Assembly: GCF_014201145.1 (NCBI RefSeq)
Contig: NZ_JACHDP010000001.1
Location: 3,100,001 to 3,164,000, forward strand
Direction: 5' to 3'
Length of the DNA stretch: 64,000 bases
Source of the DNA: Micromonospora parathelypteridis
Lineage (GTDB): Bacteria > Actinomycetota > Actinomycetes > Mycobacteriales > Micromonosporaceae
The translations under genes and the position numbers were made by a program. Shown one piece after another: positions 9,242-17,292 of the stretch (position 1 is its first letter; each line of letters starts with the position of its first letter). Below the pieces are notes generated by a model, which searched no databases, was not told where the DNA came from, and worked only from the letters and a program-made list of their open reading frames with translations.

Positions 9242-9703
9242 GTGGAGGCGACGGTGGCAGCGGCAGCGAGGGATCGGGCTTGGTGCGTGGTGGTTCCCCA
9301 CCACCCGGCCGGGGCACGGCTGGCCCGGCACCGGCTCGCCGGTGAGCTGGCGGACGTCGTACCCCCGACGCTCTTGGCGGATCTGATCGCGGTGCTCGCG
9401 GAGCTGGTGGGCAACGCGGTGCGGCACGCCCGACCACTGCCCGGCGGAGTGGTCCGGGTGGCCTGGCGGTTGCGGCCCTCGGCCGAGGGCGCAGTGATCC
9501 AGTTAGGGGTCACCGACGGCGGCGCGAGCACCGGACCCCGGATCCGGACGGCCAGCGCCGACGCCGCGGACGGGCGAGGGCTGCACATCGTGGCTGGTCT
9601 GGCCACCCGCTGGGGCGTCGAGCGGGACGGCATGGGCCAGCGTGTCTGGGCCGAGTTCGACCCGGCGCCGACACACCGACCGGACCTGGTGCCGGCGGGC
9701 TGA
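9242..9703 (+). CDS. ATP-binding protein, RsbW/anti-sigma-type HATPase_c
   Basis: 153-aa stand-alone GHKL ATPase like the serine kinases/anti-sigma factors abundant in actinobacteria. ELVGNAVRHARP is the N box with the Mg-binding Asn, GVTDGGAS the G1 box, and DGRGLHIVAGLATRWGVE the G2 region. It starts with GTG 16 bp after the histidine kinase stop, so both ATPases are likely in one transcript. Its partner (sigma or anti-anti-sigma factor) is not visible here. Confidence 0.8.
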   Translation: MEATVAAAARDRAWCVVVPHHPAGARLARHRLAGELADVVPPTLLADLIAVLAELVGNAVRHARPLPGGVVRVAWRLRPSAEGAVIQLGVTDGGASTGPRIRTASADAADGRGLHIVAGLATRWGVERDGMGQRVWAEFDPAPTHRPDLVPAG

Positions 9704-9776
9704 CGTTGGAACAGGGCGACGTCTCGTTCGTCCAGGCGGCCTCGACCGGTGCCGAGTGAGTCAGCCCTCGGGCCGG

Positions 9777-10433
9777 TCAGTCGGTGTGGCCCTCGGGCTC
9801 GCCGCCGCCCTGGCCGGTGAGGTAGACGTGCTGGTGCCCGAGGCCGGCGTCGACGTTGATCTGGTCCAGTTGGGCCGCCGCCACCGACCATGCGGTCGCG
9901 GCGCCCGTCCGGGACCGCTTCACGATCTCGATCAGACCGGGACGCTGCGCCTCCGGGCCAGCCTGCGCGGCCGCGAACAGGTCGACGGTGAGCGCGAAGT
10001 CGTTGACCGCCCCACGGAATCCGCCACGGGCCACATTGGTTGCCGTCGCCCCGGACGGGCTCTCGGCGAGCTTCGCGACGAGTTGTCTCATCGTCGTCTG
10101 CCAACCCTGGACCATGGCGGCGTCGGCGGGCTGGCCCTTCTCCAATGCCCCGTCGAACGCGGTAAGCAGGGTGTTGATCGCCTTCTGCGAGTCGCCTACG
10201 GCGGCGGTCAGCTCCTGAATCTGCTGCTTGTCCCGCACGGCCTCCTGTGCCTTCAACTCCTCGACCGCGCGGGTGGTGCTGTCGGGCCGAGCGATGAGGA
10301 AGCCGCTGAGCCCACCGACGAGCGCGGCCACGACGACGAGCACGATGACGACGGTCAGCGGCATCCGGCGGGTCTGCTCCGCCTGGGCCTGACGCACGTA
10401 CGAGGGCTTCCCGGTCTTGCGCGACACCGGCAC
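9777..10433 (-). CDS. Hypothetical single-pass membrane protein with coiled coil
   Basis: I do not recognise a family. The protein has a short basic N-terminus with SRKTGKPS, one transmembrane helix (about 22 hydrophobic residues beginning MPLTVVIVLVVV), then a probable coiled coil (AVEELKAQEAVRDKQQIQEL) and a helical outer domain. The open frame continues to an ATG at 10484, but GTG 10433 is preferred because a TAGAGT hexamer lies upstream on this strand and the extra residues look non-coding; GTG 10427 is another option. It is convergent with the preceding ATPase gene. Confidence 0.6.
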   Translation of the reverse strand: MPVSRKTGKPSYVRQAQAEQTRRMPLTVVIVLVVVAALVGGLSGFLIARPDSTTRAVEELKAQEAVRDKQQIQELTAAVGDSQKAINTLLTAFDGALEKGQPADAAMVQGWQTTMRQLVAKLAESPSGATATNVARGGFRGAVNDFALTVDLFAAAQAGPEAQRPGLIEIVKRSRTGAATAWSVAAAQLDQINVDAGLGHQHVYLTGQGGGEPEGHTD

Positions 10434-10586
10434 TCCATGCAGATCCGTCGATAAAGGAGCTGACTCTATTACGGGCGCGCCCACCCCTTCAAGAGCAGAC
10501 TGCTCGGCCCGGCCCGCCTACGCGGCCGACCTGGTCCGCTCCAACCCCCGAAGAACCGACGCGGCACTGCACTAGGCTGTGACGCC

Positions 10587-11474
10587 GTGAGTAAGCGTCG
10601 AAAGAGCCAGCGCCCCGCCGCCGACACCGCCCCCCGCCGAGACAAGGTGCGGGACATCTTCGTGCCGCGTCCGTTCGACGGGCTCGTCGACGAGCCCGAG
10701 TGGATCGCGCTGCGCGAGTTGGTGCCCGCCGCCTCCGCGCCGCTGCGGCTGACACCCGCCCTCGTCGAGGAGTTCGGGGACCGGCCGGTGACGCTCGCCA
10801 CGGTGCTGCCGATGGCCGCCCCGGCGATCACCAAGCCGGACGGCCGGGTGCTCATCGGTCTCCAGCGCCACCAGCAGTCCGGTGATGTTTCCCGGGACCT
10901 GGCCGAGGCGCTACTCAGCGCGCTGCGGACCGAGCCGGGTGGCCAGGTGACCGTGCCGCCGTTGCCCGGCCCCGGCCCTCGCCTGCAGGACATCCTCGTT
11001 GATGGCCCGCTGGAGATCAGCATGCATGAGGGGTTCGAGTTCTGGCTGGACCCCGGGGCCGCCGACGACCCGACCGTCCAGGCATCGCTGGAGCGGGCGA
11101 ACGCGGCCATCTACCCGACGGTGCGGCTGACCGCGGCGAAGGCCGCGTACTGGTGCCAGGTCCCGGAGAAGGCACACGTGCGCTGGGTGCTGCCGGACGA
11201 CGAGGACGCCGCCCTGGACGCGCTGGCCCGCCTCGGTGCGGCCGGCCTGTTGCCGCTCGGCGAGCAGACGAAGTTCGCCGGCATGTTCCGCGCACACGGT
11301 CGGCTGGTGCCGGTCTGGGACCTGCCGGAGGAGACTCCGGCGTCCGAGTGGGAGGAGCCGGTGGCGCAGTTCGCCAAGCGGTACGCCGAGGCGCTCACCG
11401 CCACCGACCCGCTCGACGCCGCCGGCCGGCGCGCCCGACAGGGTCTGCTCGGCCGCCAGCTCACCCTCCGCTGA
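10587..11474 (+). CDS. DUF5926 family protein
   Basis: 295-aa soluble protein of an actinobacterial family of unknown function, sometimes mis-labelled as a SecA or topoisomerase fragment. It has a basic head (KRRKSQRP), RDIFVPRPFDGL, and the conserved late segments LPLGEQTKFAGMFRAHGRLVPVWDL and FAKRYAEAL. GTG 10587 follows TAGGCT (10573-10578) by 8 nt, consistent with leaderless initiation. Its stop is 2 bp from the stop of the convergent arcA gene. Confidence 0.75.
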   Translation: MSKRRKSQRPAADTAPRRDKVRDIFVPRPFDGLVDEPEWIALRELVPAASAPLRLTPALVEEFGDRPVTLATVLPMAAPAITKPDGRVLIGLQRHQQSGDVSRDLAEALLSALRTEPGGQVTVPPLPGPGPRLQDILVDGPLEISMHEGFEFWLDPGAADDPTVQASLERANAAIYPTVRLTAAKAAYWCQVPEKAHVRWVLPDDEDAALDALARLGAAGLLPLGEQTKFAGMFRAHGRLVPVWDLPEETPASEWEEPVAQFAKRYAEALTATDPLDAAGRRARQGLLGRQLTLR

Positions 11475-11476
11475 CG

Positions 11477-12718
11477 TCAGGAAGGGTCCCCTGGTCCAGG
11501 GGACCCTTCCGCGCGGAGCGGCTCGCGGGTGATCGGGCAGGACATGCAGCGCGGCCCGCCGCGGCCGGAGCCCAACTCGGAGCCGGCGATCGGGATCACC
11601 TCGATGCCGGCTCGCTCCAGTTGGGCGTTGGTCTCGGTGTTGCGCTCGTAGCCGACGCAGAGCCGGGGCGCCAGTGCGAGGGTGTTGTTGCCGTCGTCCC
11701 ACTGCTCGCGTTCCGCGGTGACCGGGTCCAGTCCGGTGTCGATGACCCGGAGCAGGTCCAGGTCCATCGCGTCGGCGGCAGCCCGCAGGAACGGCGCCGG
11801 CCCGTCCACGCGCGGGTCCTCGCCGTCCGCGCCGGCGATCACCGTGTACGCGGACAGTGTGCTCGCGATGTTGGGGTACATCAGCACGGCGTCCACGTCG
11901 ACCATCGTGCAGACCGTGTCGAGGTGCATGGTGGCGCGCTTCTGTGCGATCGGCACCACCAGGATGGTGTGGGCCAGGCCAGCCGCGAAGACCTGCCGGC
12001 CGAGCCGTTCGGCGCCGGCCGGTGTCGTCCGCTCGCCCACCCCGACCGCCAGCACTCCGGGTGCGAGCAGCAGCACGTCCCCGCCCTCCAGGTGCTCGAG
12101 GTTCGGGCGGTAGACGAACTCGGTGCCGGCGAAGCGTGGGTGGTGGCGGTAGATGGCGTCGGTCAGGGTGGTCTCGCGGCTGCGGGCCGGCATGGCCAGG
12201 CTGGTGACACCGACCCGATCGCCGATCCACAGCGACGAGTCGCGGGTGAACAGCAGGTTCGGCAACGGGTCGATAACGAAGTCGTGTCGGTCCATCAGTG
12301 TGTAGACCAGCCCACCCGGCCGCTCTGAGCTGATCCGCAGTTCCTCGTGGGCCAGCCCGGCGGTGAGCACGTCGGCGAGGGCGGCCGGGTCCAGGTAGGA
12401 GAGGTGGTCGGCGACGCGGGCCCGCAGGGTGTCACCGAGCCGCCGGGAGCGCAGCACCTCCTCGGTGAGCTCGGCACGGGCGTCCGCGACGGCAAGCGTC
12501 TCGGTCAGCAGGGTGGCCAGGTAGAGCACCTCGACCCCGCGCTCGCGCAGAGCGGCGGCGAACGCGTCGTGCTCCTCCTGGGCGCGCCCCACCCAGGGGA
12601 TCGCGTCGAACAGGAGCGAGTCGTTGTTGCGGGGGGTGAGCCGGGCCAGTTCGGGCCCGGGCCGGTGCAGCAGGACGGTGCCGAGCCGGCCGACTTCGCT
12701 GTCGACGTAGTGGGTCAC
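11477..12718 (-). CDS. arcA: Arginine deiminase
   Basis: Converts L-arginine to citrulline and ammonia. The 413-aa protein shows [37 protein letters not shown] and near the C-terminus [13 protein letters not shown], whose first Cys (about residue 391) is the catalytic nucleophile. GTG 12718 is chosen because TACGCT (12725-12730 on this strand) ends 6 nt upstream and [22 protein letters not shown] is the normal N-terminal region of the family (shown here only up to 20 residues: [20 protein letters not shown]). The last residues, [10 protein letters not shown], are encoded by a palindromic repeat and look like an acquired tail. No arcB or arcC is adjacent. Confidence 0.92.
   Translation of the reverse strand: MTHYVDSEVGRLGTVLLHRPGPELARLTPRNNDSLLFDAIPWVGRAQEEHDAFAAALRERGVEVLYLATLLTETLAVADARAELTEEVLRSRRLGDTLRARVADHLSYLDPAALADVLTAGLAHEELRISSERPGGLVYTLMDRHDFVIDPLPNLLFTRDSSLWIGDRVGVTSLAMPARSRETTLTDAIYRHHPRFAGTEFVYRPNLEHLEGGDVLLLAPGVLAVGVGERTTPAGAERLGRQVFAAGLAHTILVVPIAQKRATMHLDTVCTMVDVDAVLMYPNIASTLSAYTVIAGADGEDPRVDGPAPFLRAAADAMDLDLLRVIDTGLDPVTAEREQWDDGNNTLALAPRLCVGYERNTETNAQLERAGIEVIPIAGSELGSGRGGPRCMSCPITREPLRAEGSPGPGDPS
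11480..11510. repeat. AGGAAGGG palindromic element, copy 2; shared bidirectional terminator
   Basis: GGAAGGGTCCCCTGG (11480-11494) and CCAGGGGACCCTTCC (11496-11510) form a perfect 15-bp inverted repeat around a single base. It sits directly after the convergent stop codons, inside the 3' coding end of arcA. A looser relative lies at 1577-1621 with the same CCCTTCCGCGC flank. Confidence 0.8.
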
Positions 12719-12724
12719 TACCGC

Positions 12725-12730
12725 AGCGTA
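12725..12730 (-). promoter_or_regulatory. Leaderless -10 element of arcA
   Basis: TACGCT on the minus strand ends 6 nt before the GTG start, the spacing expected when transcription starts at the first base of the start codon. Confidence 0.55.
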
Positions 12731-12760
12731 GGGCAGGGTTTGGCGGCATCCGAGAAAAGA

Positions 12761-12791
12761 ACTGTGGATGAATATGGCATTCATCCACAGT
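12761..12791. promoter_or_regulatory. 12-bp perfect inverted repeat between arcA and the divergent gene
   Basis: ACTGTGGATGAA (12761-12772) and TTCATCCACAGT (12780-12791) flank TATGGCA. The element sits about 45-75 bp upstream of the inferred arcA start and also upstream of the divergent gene, the usual place for a regulator site. Its core TGAAT-N5-ATTCA resembles the ArgR box of other bacteria (which has 4 central bases), which would fit arginine control of arcA; this link is a guess. Confidence 0.55.
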
Positions 12792-12881
12792 CACTCCGGC
12801 GCTCCGGCTTGCAGAACACCGGTAGTGGCAACGTAGGGTAGTGAGGACATAACTTCGAGGGACCTTTTGCCGGAGGTCGCG

Positions 12882-13619
12882 ATGACTGTCTTTCCCGCAC
12901 GACGAGCCGTACCGTCCGCTCGGGCACTGCCGCCCGTGGCGGTGCCACACCCCCGCGTCGATACGCCCGGGGTTCTCGAACCGGCCCGTCCGACACCGCT
13001 CGAATGGGCCCGTCGCCGTCGGGCCGAACGGGGTGCGCGCCGTCTGGAGGCGGCCGGGGCTCGGGCGCTGGGTCAACTCGACCACCTCGGGCCAGCCTGG
13101 CACGTCATCGAGTGGCCACGCACCGACGTGACAGATGTCCTCGACCGCGGTCAGGACGATCGGGCCGGGTTCCTCGCCATCGGGCCGAGCGGCCTCTTCG
13201 CCGTGACGATCGCCGACCACGGCCGGGCAAGGGTGCTCGTCGCCGGGGACGTCGTGCAGATCAACGGCAAGCGTCCTCCGTACGTGGCCGAGTCCCGCCG
13301 GGACGCCAAGCGGGCCAGCAAGGCCCTCTCCGACGCGGTGGGGCTGACCGTGCCGGTGACACCGGTGCTGACCTTCGTCGGCTCCGGCGTGATCAGCGTC
13401 TACGGCCTTCCAAAGGACTGCCTGATGGCCACCCACCGGGAGCTGGACCGGCTCCTTGTGGCCGGTGGCAGCCGGATCAGCCCCGCTACCGCCGAGAAGC
13501 TTTCCCGGGTTGCTCAGCACCCCGGCACCTGGCTGAACGGCACGTACCGTCCAACAGCCGACTACCGGTGGTATGACGAGGGCCGAACGGCCGCTGACAA
13601 GCCGGCTCACCGCCGGTAA
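12882..13619 (+). CDS. NERD-like (nuclease-related) domain protein
   Basis: 245-aa soluble protein. A Pro/Arg-rich head is followed by a domain shaped like NERD (nuclease-related) domains: WHVIEWPRTD, a GPSGLFAVTIADHG strand, VQINGKRPPYVAESRRDAKR and TPVLTFVGSG. The usual catalytic D-ExK pattern is not obvious, since the expected VxK strand reads AVTIADHG, so nuclease activity is doubtful. ATG 12882 is chosen over an upstream TTG because CGGAGG (12871-12876) precedes it by 5 nt. A TAGGGT hexamer lies at 12834-12839. Confidence 0.55.
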   Translation: MTVFPARRAVPSARALPPVAVPHPRVDTPGVLEPARPTPLEWARRRRAERGARRLEAAGARALGQLDHLGPAWHVIEWPRTDVTDVLDRGQDDRAGFLAIGPSGLFAVTIADHGRARVLVAGDVVQINGKRPPYVAESRRDAKRASKALSDAVGLTVPVTPVLTFVGSGVISVYGLPKDCLMATHRELDRLLVAGGSRISPATAEKLSRVAQHPGTWLNGTYRPTADYRWYDEGRTAADKPAHRR

Positions 13620-13788
13620 CCTCACCAGCGACGCCACGCGACGCCGGTCCCCCCGTACACCTCACCGGTTCTCGCGCCGTCACCGGCCGCCACGCTTCGG
13701 GCTGCGCGGCTCGGTGACCCGGTGCGCTCGGTGATTCCGTCGGCGACCCGCTAGCGTGGACAGTCGATCGGTGCACATAGGAGGCGCG

Positions 13789-14247
13789 GTGGCCCACGTC
13801 GAACTTTCGCTCTCGGAAGCGTTCGTGCCGGCGGCACGGGTCTCGACAGAGCCGGAGTCCGACAATGTCGGCCAATGGTCCTCGACGGTGTCCCGAGCCG
13901 CCGAGCCCTGCGTGCTGATCGATGCCGCCACCCGGGTGATAGCGATCTCCACGGCCGGCTGCGAGCTGCTCTGTCTGGGCGAGCCGGACGGCCTGATCGG
14001 GCGACCGCTGCTCGACGGGGGGCTACGTCTCCTCGATTTCACCGCCAACCGGGGCGAGCTGACCGAGGCCGAGATCGACAAGATCCCGCCCCTGCTGGCG
14101 CTCTCCTCCGGTCGACTCGCTCGCGGGCTACTCCGTGTGCAGGCCGCCTCGGCGAACAGCTCCGATGCCACCGTCGACGCGATCTCCACCCCGGTGCTCA
14201 CCGACGGCAACGTCGCCGGGTCGCTCACCTTCTTCTCCGAGGTCTGA
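13789..14247 (+). CDS. PAS-like sensory domain protein
   Basis: About 152 aa consisting of one PAS-type fold: EPCVLIDAATRVIAISTAGCELL followed by LIGRPLLDGGLRLLDF and a closing strand pair ending GSLTFFSEV (motif strings shortened to 20 residues or fewer: VLIDAATRVIAISTAGCELL). No output domain is attached, so it may act through a partner protein. GTG 13789 follows AGGAGG (13779-13784); an in-frame GTG at 13771 is an alternative. The stop codon lies inside a tandemly duplicated 27-bp sequence. Confidence 0.6.
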   Translation: MAHVELSLSEAFVPAARVSTEPESDNVGQWSSTVSRAAEPCVLIDAATRVIAISTAGCELLCLGEPDGLIGRPLLDGGLRLLDFTANRGELTEAEIDKIPPLLALSSGRLARGLLRVQAASANSSDATVDAISTPVLTDGNVAGSLTFFSEV

Positions 14248-14293
14248 CCTGCGGCGGAGCCGCACATGGTCTGACCTGCGGCGGAGCCGCACA
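14241..14293. repeat. 27-bp tandem duplication containing a hairpin
   Basis: Two copies (14241-14266 and 14268-14293) are identical over 26 bp. Each contains TGCGGC-gga-GCCGCA, a 6-bp inverted repeat. The first copy overlaps the TGA stop of the PAS-like gene. The pair probably acts as a weak double terminator before the ACT-domain gene. Confidence 0.75.
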
Positions 14294-14340
14294 CGGCGTT
14301 GCTGGGGTGGGCCTACGCGCGCAGGCCGTAGGGTGCCCTC

Positions 14341-14730
14341 ATGCTCGATATCGCTCTGCTGCCGGGGGAATACGCTGTGTGGCGGCTGGCCGCCGGCACC
14401 GCCCTGCCGTACGCGCTGTCGAACGGGCTGAGGGGCACCGACGTGGTGACGGTGAGCTGGACCTCCGACGGGATCTCCGTGATCTGCCCGGCGGACCGGG
14501 CACCGGTGCAGGCCGTGGTGGAGACCGCCTGGCGCTGTCTACGGGTCACCGCCCCGGTGGAGTTGGCCGACACCGGCAGCCTGGCCGCACTCGTCGACCC
14601 GCTCGCCGAGGCACGGGTCAGCGTGGTCACGTTCTCCACCTTCGACACCGACTATCTGCTGGTCCCGGCCGTCCGACTGACCGAGGGCACGGCCGCGCTG
14701 GAACGCGCCGGGCATCGCGTCACCGGCTGA
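14341..14730 (+). CDS. ACT-domain protein (COG3603/CASTOR-like ACT)
   Basis: 129-aa protein with two ACT-like halves, a small amino-acid-sensing module. LLPGEYAVWRLAAGTALP at the start, GDGISVICP-type strand (here TSDGISVICPADRAP) and the closing SVVTFSTFDTDYLLVPA match the COG3603 family. ATG 14341 follows TAGGGT (14329-14334) by 6 nt, so it is probably leaderless. The ligand cannot be read from sequence. Confidence 0.78.
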   Translation: MLDIALLPGEYAVWRLAAGTALPYALSNGLRGTDVVTVSWTSDGISVICPADRAPVQAVVETAWRCLRVTAPVELADTGSLAALVDPLAEARVSVVTFSTFDTDYLLVPAVRLTEGTAALERAGHRVTG

Positions 14731-14814
14731 GCTTCACCCGATCGGCCGCTCACCCTACGATGGGCTCGGCCATCCCGGCCGCGACGAATTCTCCGATGTC
14801 CCGAGGATCGGCCC

Positions 14815-15441
14815 GTGCCGTTCACCCCGCCCCGCCCCGCGTCTTCCCCACCGCGGGCGACGGTCCACATCCCACCGGCGACCCGCGACCGGGCGGCTGA
14901 CCGCGCCCCTGCCCGGACGGCGTCCCGGATCCTGCCGGTCGCGCTCGCGACGCTCACCGTCGTGGCGTTGGCCGGCTGTGGCGCCCCACCCGAGTTGCGG
15001 GAGCCGACTGCCGCGCCCACCCGCACCGCAGCCCCGACGACAACCGGCACGGGCACCGCACCCGCCACCCCGCCGGCCACCGCACCGCCACTCGGCGGGG
15101 TGACACCCACTCCGGACGCCGGGCTCGTCGCGACGGCCTGCCGGAACGGGCCGACCGCAGAGCGGGTGGTGCAACTGCTGCGCGGCCGGGCAGGAGTGCT
15201 CCCGGCCAACGTCCGGGTCCAGGTCCAGACCGGGCCGCTCTGCGCCGCCGACTGGCAGTTCACCCTGGTGGAGGTGACCGGGCACGAGGAGCTCCAGGTG
15301 GTCACCAGGGGCCAGCCCACCGCGCCGGCGCTGGTCACCGCCGGCACCGATGTCTGCACCATCGAGGTACGCGCCACCGCCCCCGCCGCGATTCGAGCCC
15401 TGGCCTGCGACGCCGGTCCGGTCACCCGGCCGAGTGCGTAG
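14815..15441 (+). CDS. Putative lipoprotein of unknown function
   Basis: 208 aa. A long basic head precedes a hydrophobic stretch ending in the lipobox LAGC (about residue 55), then a Thr/Pro/Ala-rich linker and a compact domain with three cysteines. I do not recognise the family; secretion and lipid anchoring are the main inference. GTG 14815 is the first usable start. The TAG stop (15439-15441) is at the same time the first three bases of the pheA -10 hexamer TAGGCT. Confidence 0.65.
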   Translation: MPFTPPRPASSPPRATVHIPPATRDRAADRAPARTASRILPVALATLTVVALAGCGAPPELREPTAAPTRTAAPTTTGTGTAPATPPATAPPLGGVTPTPDAGLVATACRNGPTAERVVQLLRGRAGVLPANVRVQVQTGPLCAADWQFTLVEVTGHEELQVVTRGQPTAPALVTAGTDVCTIEVRATAPAAIRALACDAGPVTRPSA

Positions 15442-15451
15442 GCTGACCGGC

Positions 15452-16408
15452 ATGCCGGGAACACCGCCGACACGCTTCGTCTACCTCGGGCCGGAGGGCA
15501 CCTTCGCCGAGCAGGCACTGCGCTCCGTCCCCGCCGCCGAGCGCGGCACCCTTACGCCTGCCCGCAGCGTTGGGGAGGCCCTGGACAGCGTCCGGGTCGG
15601 GGATGCCGACGCCGCGCTGGTGCCGCTGGAAAACTCGATCGGCGGCGCGGTGGGCGTCACGCTGGACGAGATGGCCGAGGGGGACCCGTTGGTGATCACC
15701 CGGGAGGTGATCCTGCCGGTGGAGTTCGTGCTCGGCGCCCGGCCCAACACTCCGCTGACCTCGATCCACACCGTGGCGGCCCATCCGCAGGCGTCCACCC
15801 AGTGCCGGGGTTGGCTGCGCGACCATCTGCCCGACGCCGTGGTGGTCGATGTGCTCTCCAACGGCGCGGCCGCGGCCGGCGCCGGCGCCGGCGAGTACGA
15901 CGCCGCGATCTGCGCGCCGATCGGGGCGACCCGACACCGGCTCGCGACTCTCGCGGAGAAGATCGCCGATCACCCGGACGCGGTGACCCGGTTTGTGCTG
16001 GTGTCCCGCCCCGGGCCGCCCCCGCCGCCGACCGGCGACGACCTCACCTCGCTCGCGGTCTACATCGCCCACGACCGGGTCGGTGCGCTGCTGTCCGTGC
16101 TGATGGAGTTGGCCGTCCGTGGGGTCAACCTGACCCGGATCGAGTCCCGCCCGACCGGCGAGGCGCTCGGCCGGTACGTCTTCTTCCTGGACTGCACCGG
16201 GCACGTGGCCGACGTACGGCTGGGTGAGGCGCTGCAGGGGCTGCGCCGGGTCTGCGCCGACGTCCGTTTCCTGGGCTCGTACCCCCGGCACCGGTGGGCC
16301 GGGGCGGCCGGCGAGCGCCCGGTGCCCGCGCCAGCGGGCCTCTCCGACACCGACTACGTCGACGCGGCGGCTTGGCTGGCCCGACTGCGCACGGGTGAGT
16401 TGACCTGA
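15452..16408 (+). CDS. pheA: Prephenate dehydratase
   Basis: Converts prephenate to phenylpyruvate in phenylalanine synthesis. The 318-aa monofunctional enzyme begins with RFVYLGPEGTFAEQAL, continues with VPLENSIGGAVG and HPQASTQCRGWL, has the catalytic TRF motif in VTRFVLVSR, and ends in an ACT domain with the Phe-binding LTRIESRPTGE. No chorismate mutase domain is present. ATG 15452 follows TAGGCT (15439-15444) by 7 nt, suggesting leaderless transcription from within the end of the preceding gene. Confidence 0.95.
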   Translation: MPGTPPTRFVYLGPEGTFAEQALRSVPAAERGTLTPARSVGEALDSVRVGDADAALVPLENSIGGAVGVTLDEMAEGDPLVITREVILPVEFVLGARPNTPLTSIHTVAAHPQASTQCRGWLRDHLPDAVVVDVLSNGAAAAGAGAGEYDAAICAPIGATRHRLATLAEKIADHPDAVTRFVLVSRPGPPPPPTGDDLTSLAVYIAHDRVGALLSVLMELAVRGVNLTRIESRPTGEALGRYVFFLDCTGHVADVRLGEALQGLRRVCADVRFLGSYPRHRWAGAAGERPVPAPAGLSDTDYVDAAAWLARLRTGELT

Positions 16409-16415
16409 CCGTGCG

Positions 16416-16441
16416 GGGCGCCCCCGAGACCGGGAGCGCCC
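16416..16441 (+). terminator. Likely pheA terminator
   Basis: GGGCGC (16416-16421) pairs with GCGCCC (16436-16441), with further C/G pairing inside. It lies between the convergent stops of pheA and the AIM24 gene. Confidence 0.4.
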
Positions 16442-16453
16442 ACACCGAGGTGG

Positions 16454-17176
16454 TCAGCTCAGCAGACCGCCGAGCAGACCGCCCTCCTGTTGCTGCTGGC
16501 CGCTGCCCATGACCGGCGGCTCCTCGGACGGCTGGACCACCACGAAGCCCTGGCCGGCGAAGCTCATCGTGAACGACTCACCGGTCCGCCGACCCAGCAG
16601 CGTGCCGAGGCCCATCTGCTCGGCCCGGTGGTAGCCGGTCTGGAGGTTCGCCGACCAGCAGACCGCGGCCTGCGGGTCGACGTACGTCGGGGCGTCCACG
16701 TTGAGCACGACCGGGGTGCCCTTGGTGGTGATGGCGATCCGTCCGTAGCCGCTGAAGACACAGTTGAACAGGCCGGACGAGGAGGCCATTCCGGCACCGC
16801 CGACCATCCTGATGTCGTACTGGAGGGTCGAGTCGAAGGCGAGCACGCTGGAGCCGTTGATGGAGAGTGCGTCACCCGGCTCCAGGTCGATGATGTGCAC
16901 GTCCTTGGCCAGCTCGGCGAGGAAGACGTCACCCTGGCCGGAGACCTTCATCAGCGGGACACCCTCGCCGGTGAGCTTCTGCTTGAGGAACTTGCCGAGC
17001 CCGCCCGAGCCCAGCGCCTGGAACTGCACATTCCCCTGGTAGGCGACCATCGACCCGACCCGGGCCATCGCCTCGCCGTTGAGCTCGATCTTCAACATCT
17101 TGGAGTTTTGCAGCCGCATGCCGGGCTGCGCGGACTCCTTCTCCAAATTCTCCGAGGAGAACAGCTCACTGCGCAT
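16454..17176 (-). CDS. AIM24 family protein
   Basis: 240-aa protein of the AIM24/TerD-like beta-rich family of unknown biochemical role. It shows the repeated beta strands of the family: KIELNGEAMARVGSMVAYQG, FLAELAKDVHIIDLEPGDAL and SSSGLFNCVFSGYGRIAITT, and a Gln/Gly-rich tail ending GGLLGGLLS. The frame opens 20 codons further upstream, but ATG 17176 is preferred because AGGAGG precedes it by 9 nt. It appears to be monocistronic. Confidence 0.85.
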   Translation of the reverse strand: MRSELFSSENLEKESAQPGMRLQNSKMLKIELNGEAMARVGSMVAYQGNVQFQALGSGGLGKFLKQKLTGEGVPLMKVSGQGDVFLAELAKDVHIIDLEPGDALSINGSSVLAFDSTLQYDIRMVGGAGMASSSGLFNCVFSGYGRIAITTKGTPVVLNVDAPTYVDPQAAVCWSANLQTGYHRAEQMGLGTLLGRRTGESFTMSFAGQGFVVVQPSEEPPVMGSGQQQQEGGLLGGLLS

Positions 17177-17292
17177 GAAAGGGTGCCTCCTGACAGGGTT
17201 TGCGGTCGCTGCACCGACGGTAGGCGACCAGGGCAACCACGGGCCATCGGCCGAGGGGCGTGCCGTGATCTGGCCGGTTGCCGCCGGTGGGG

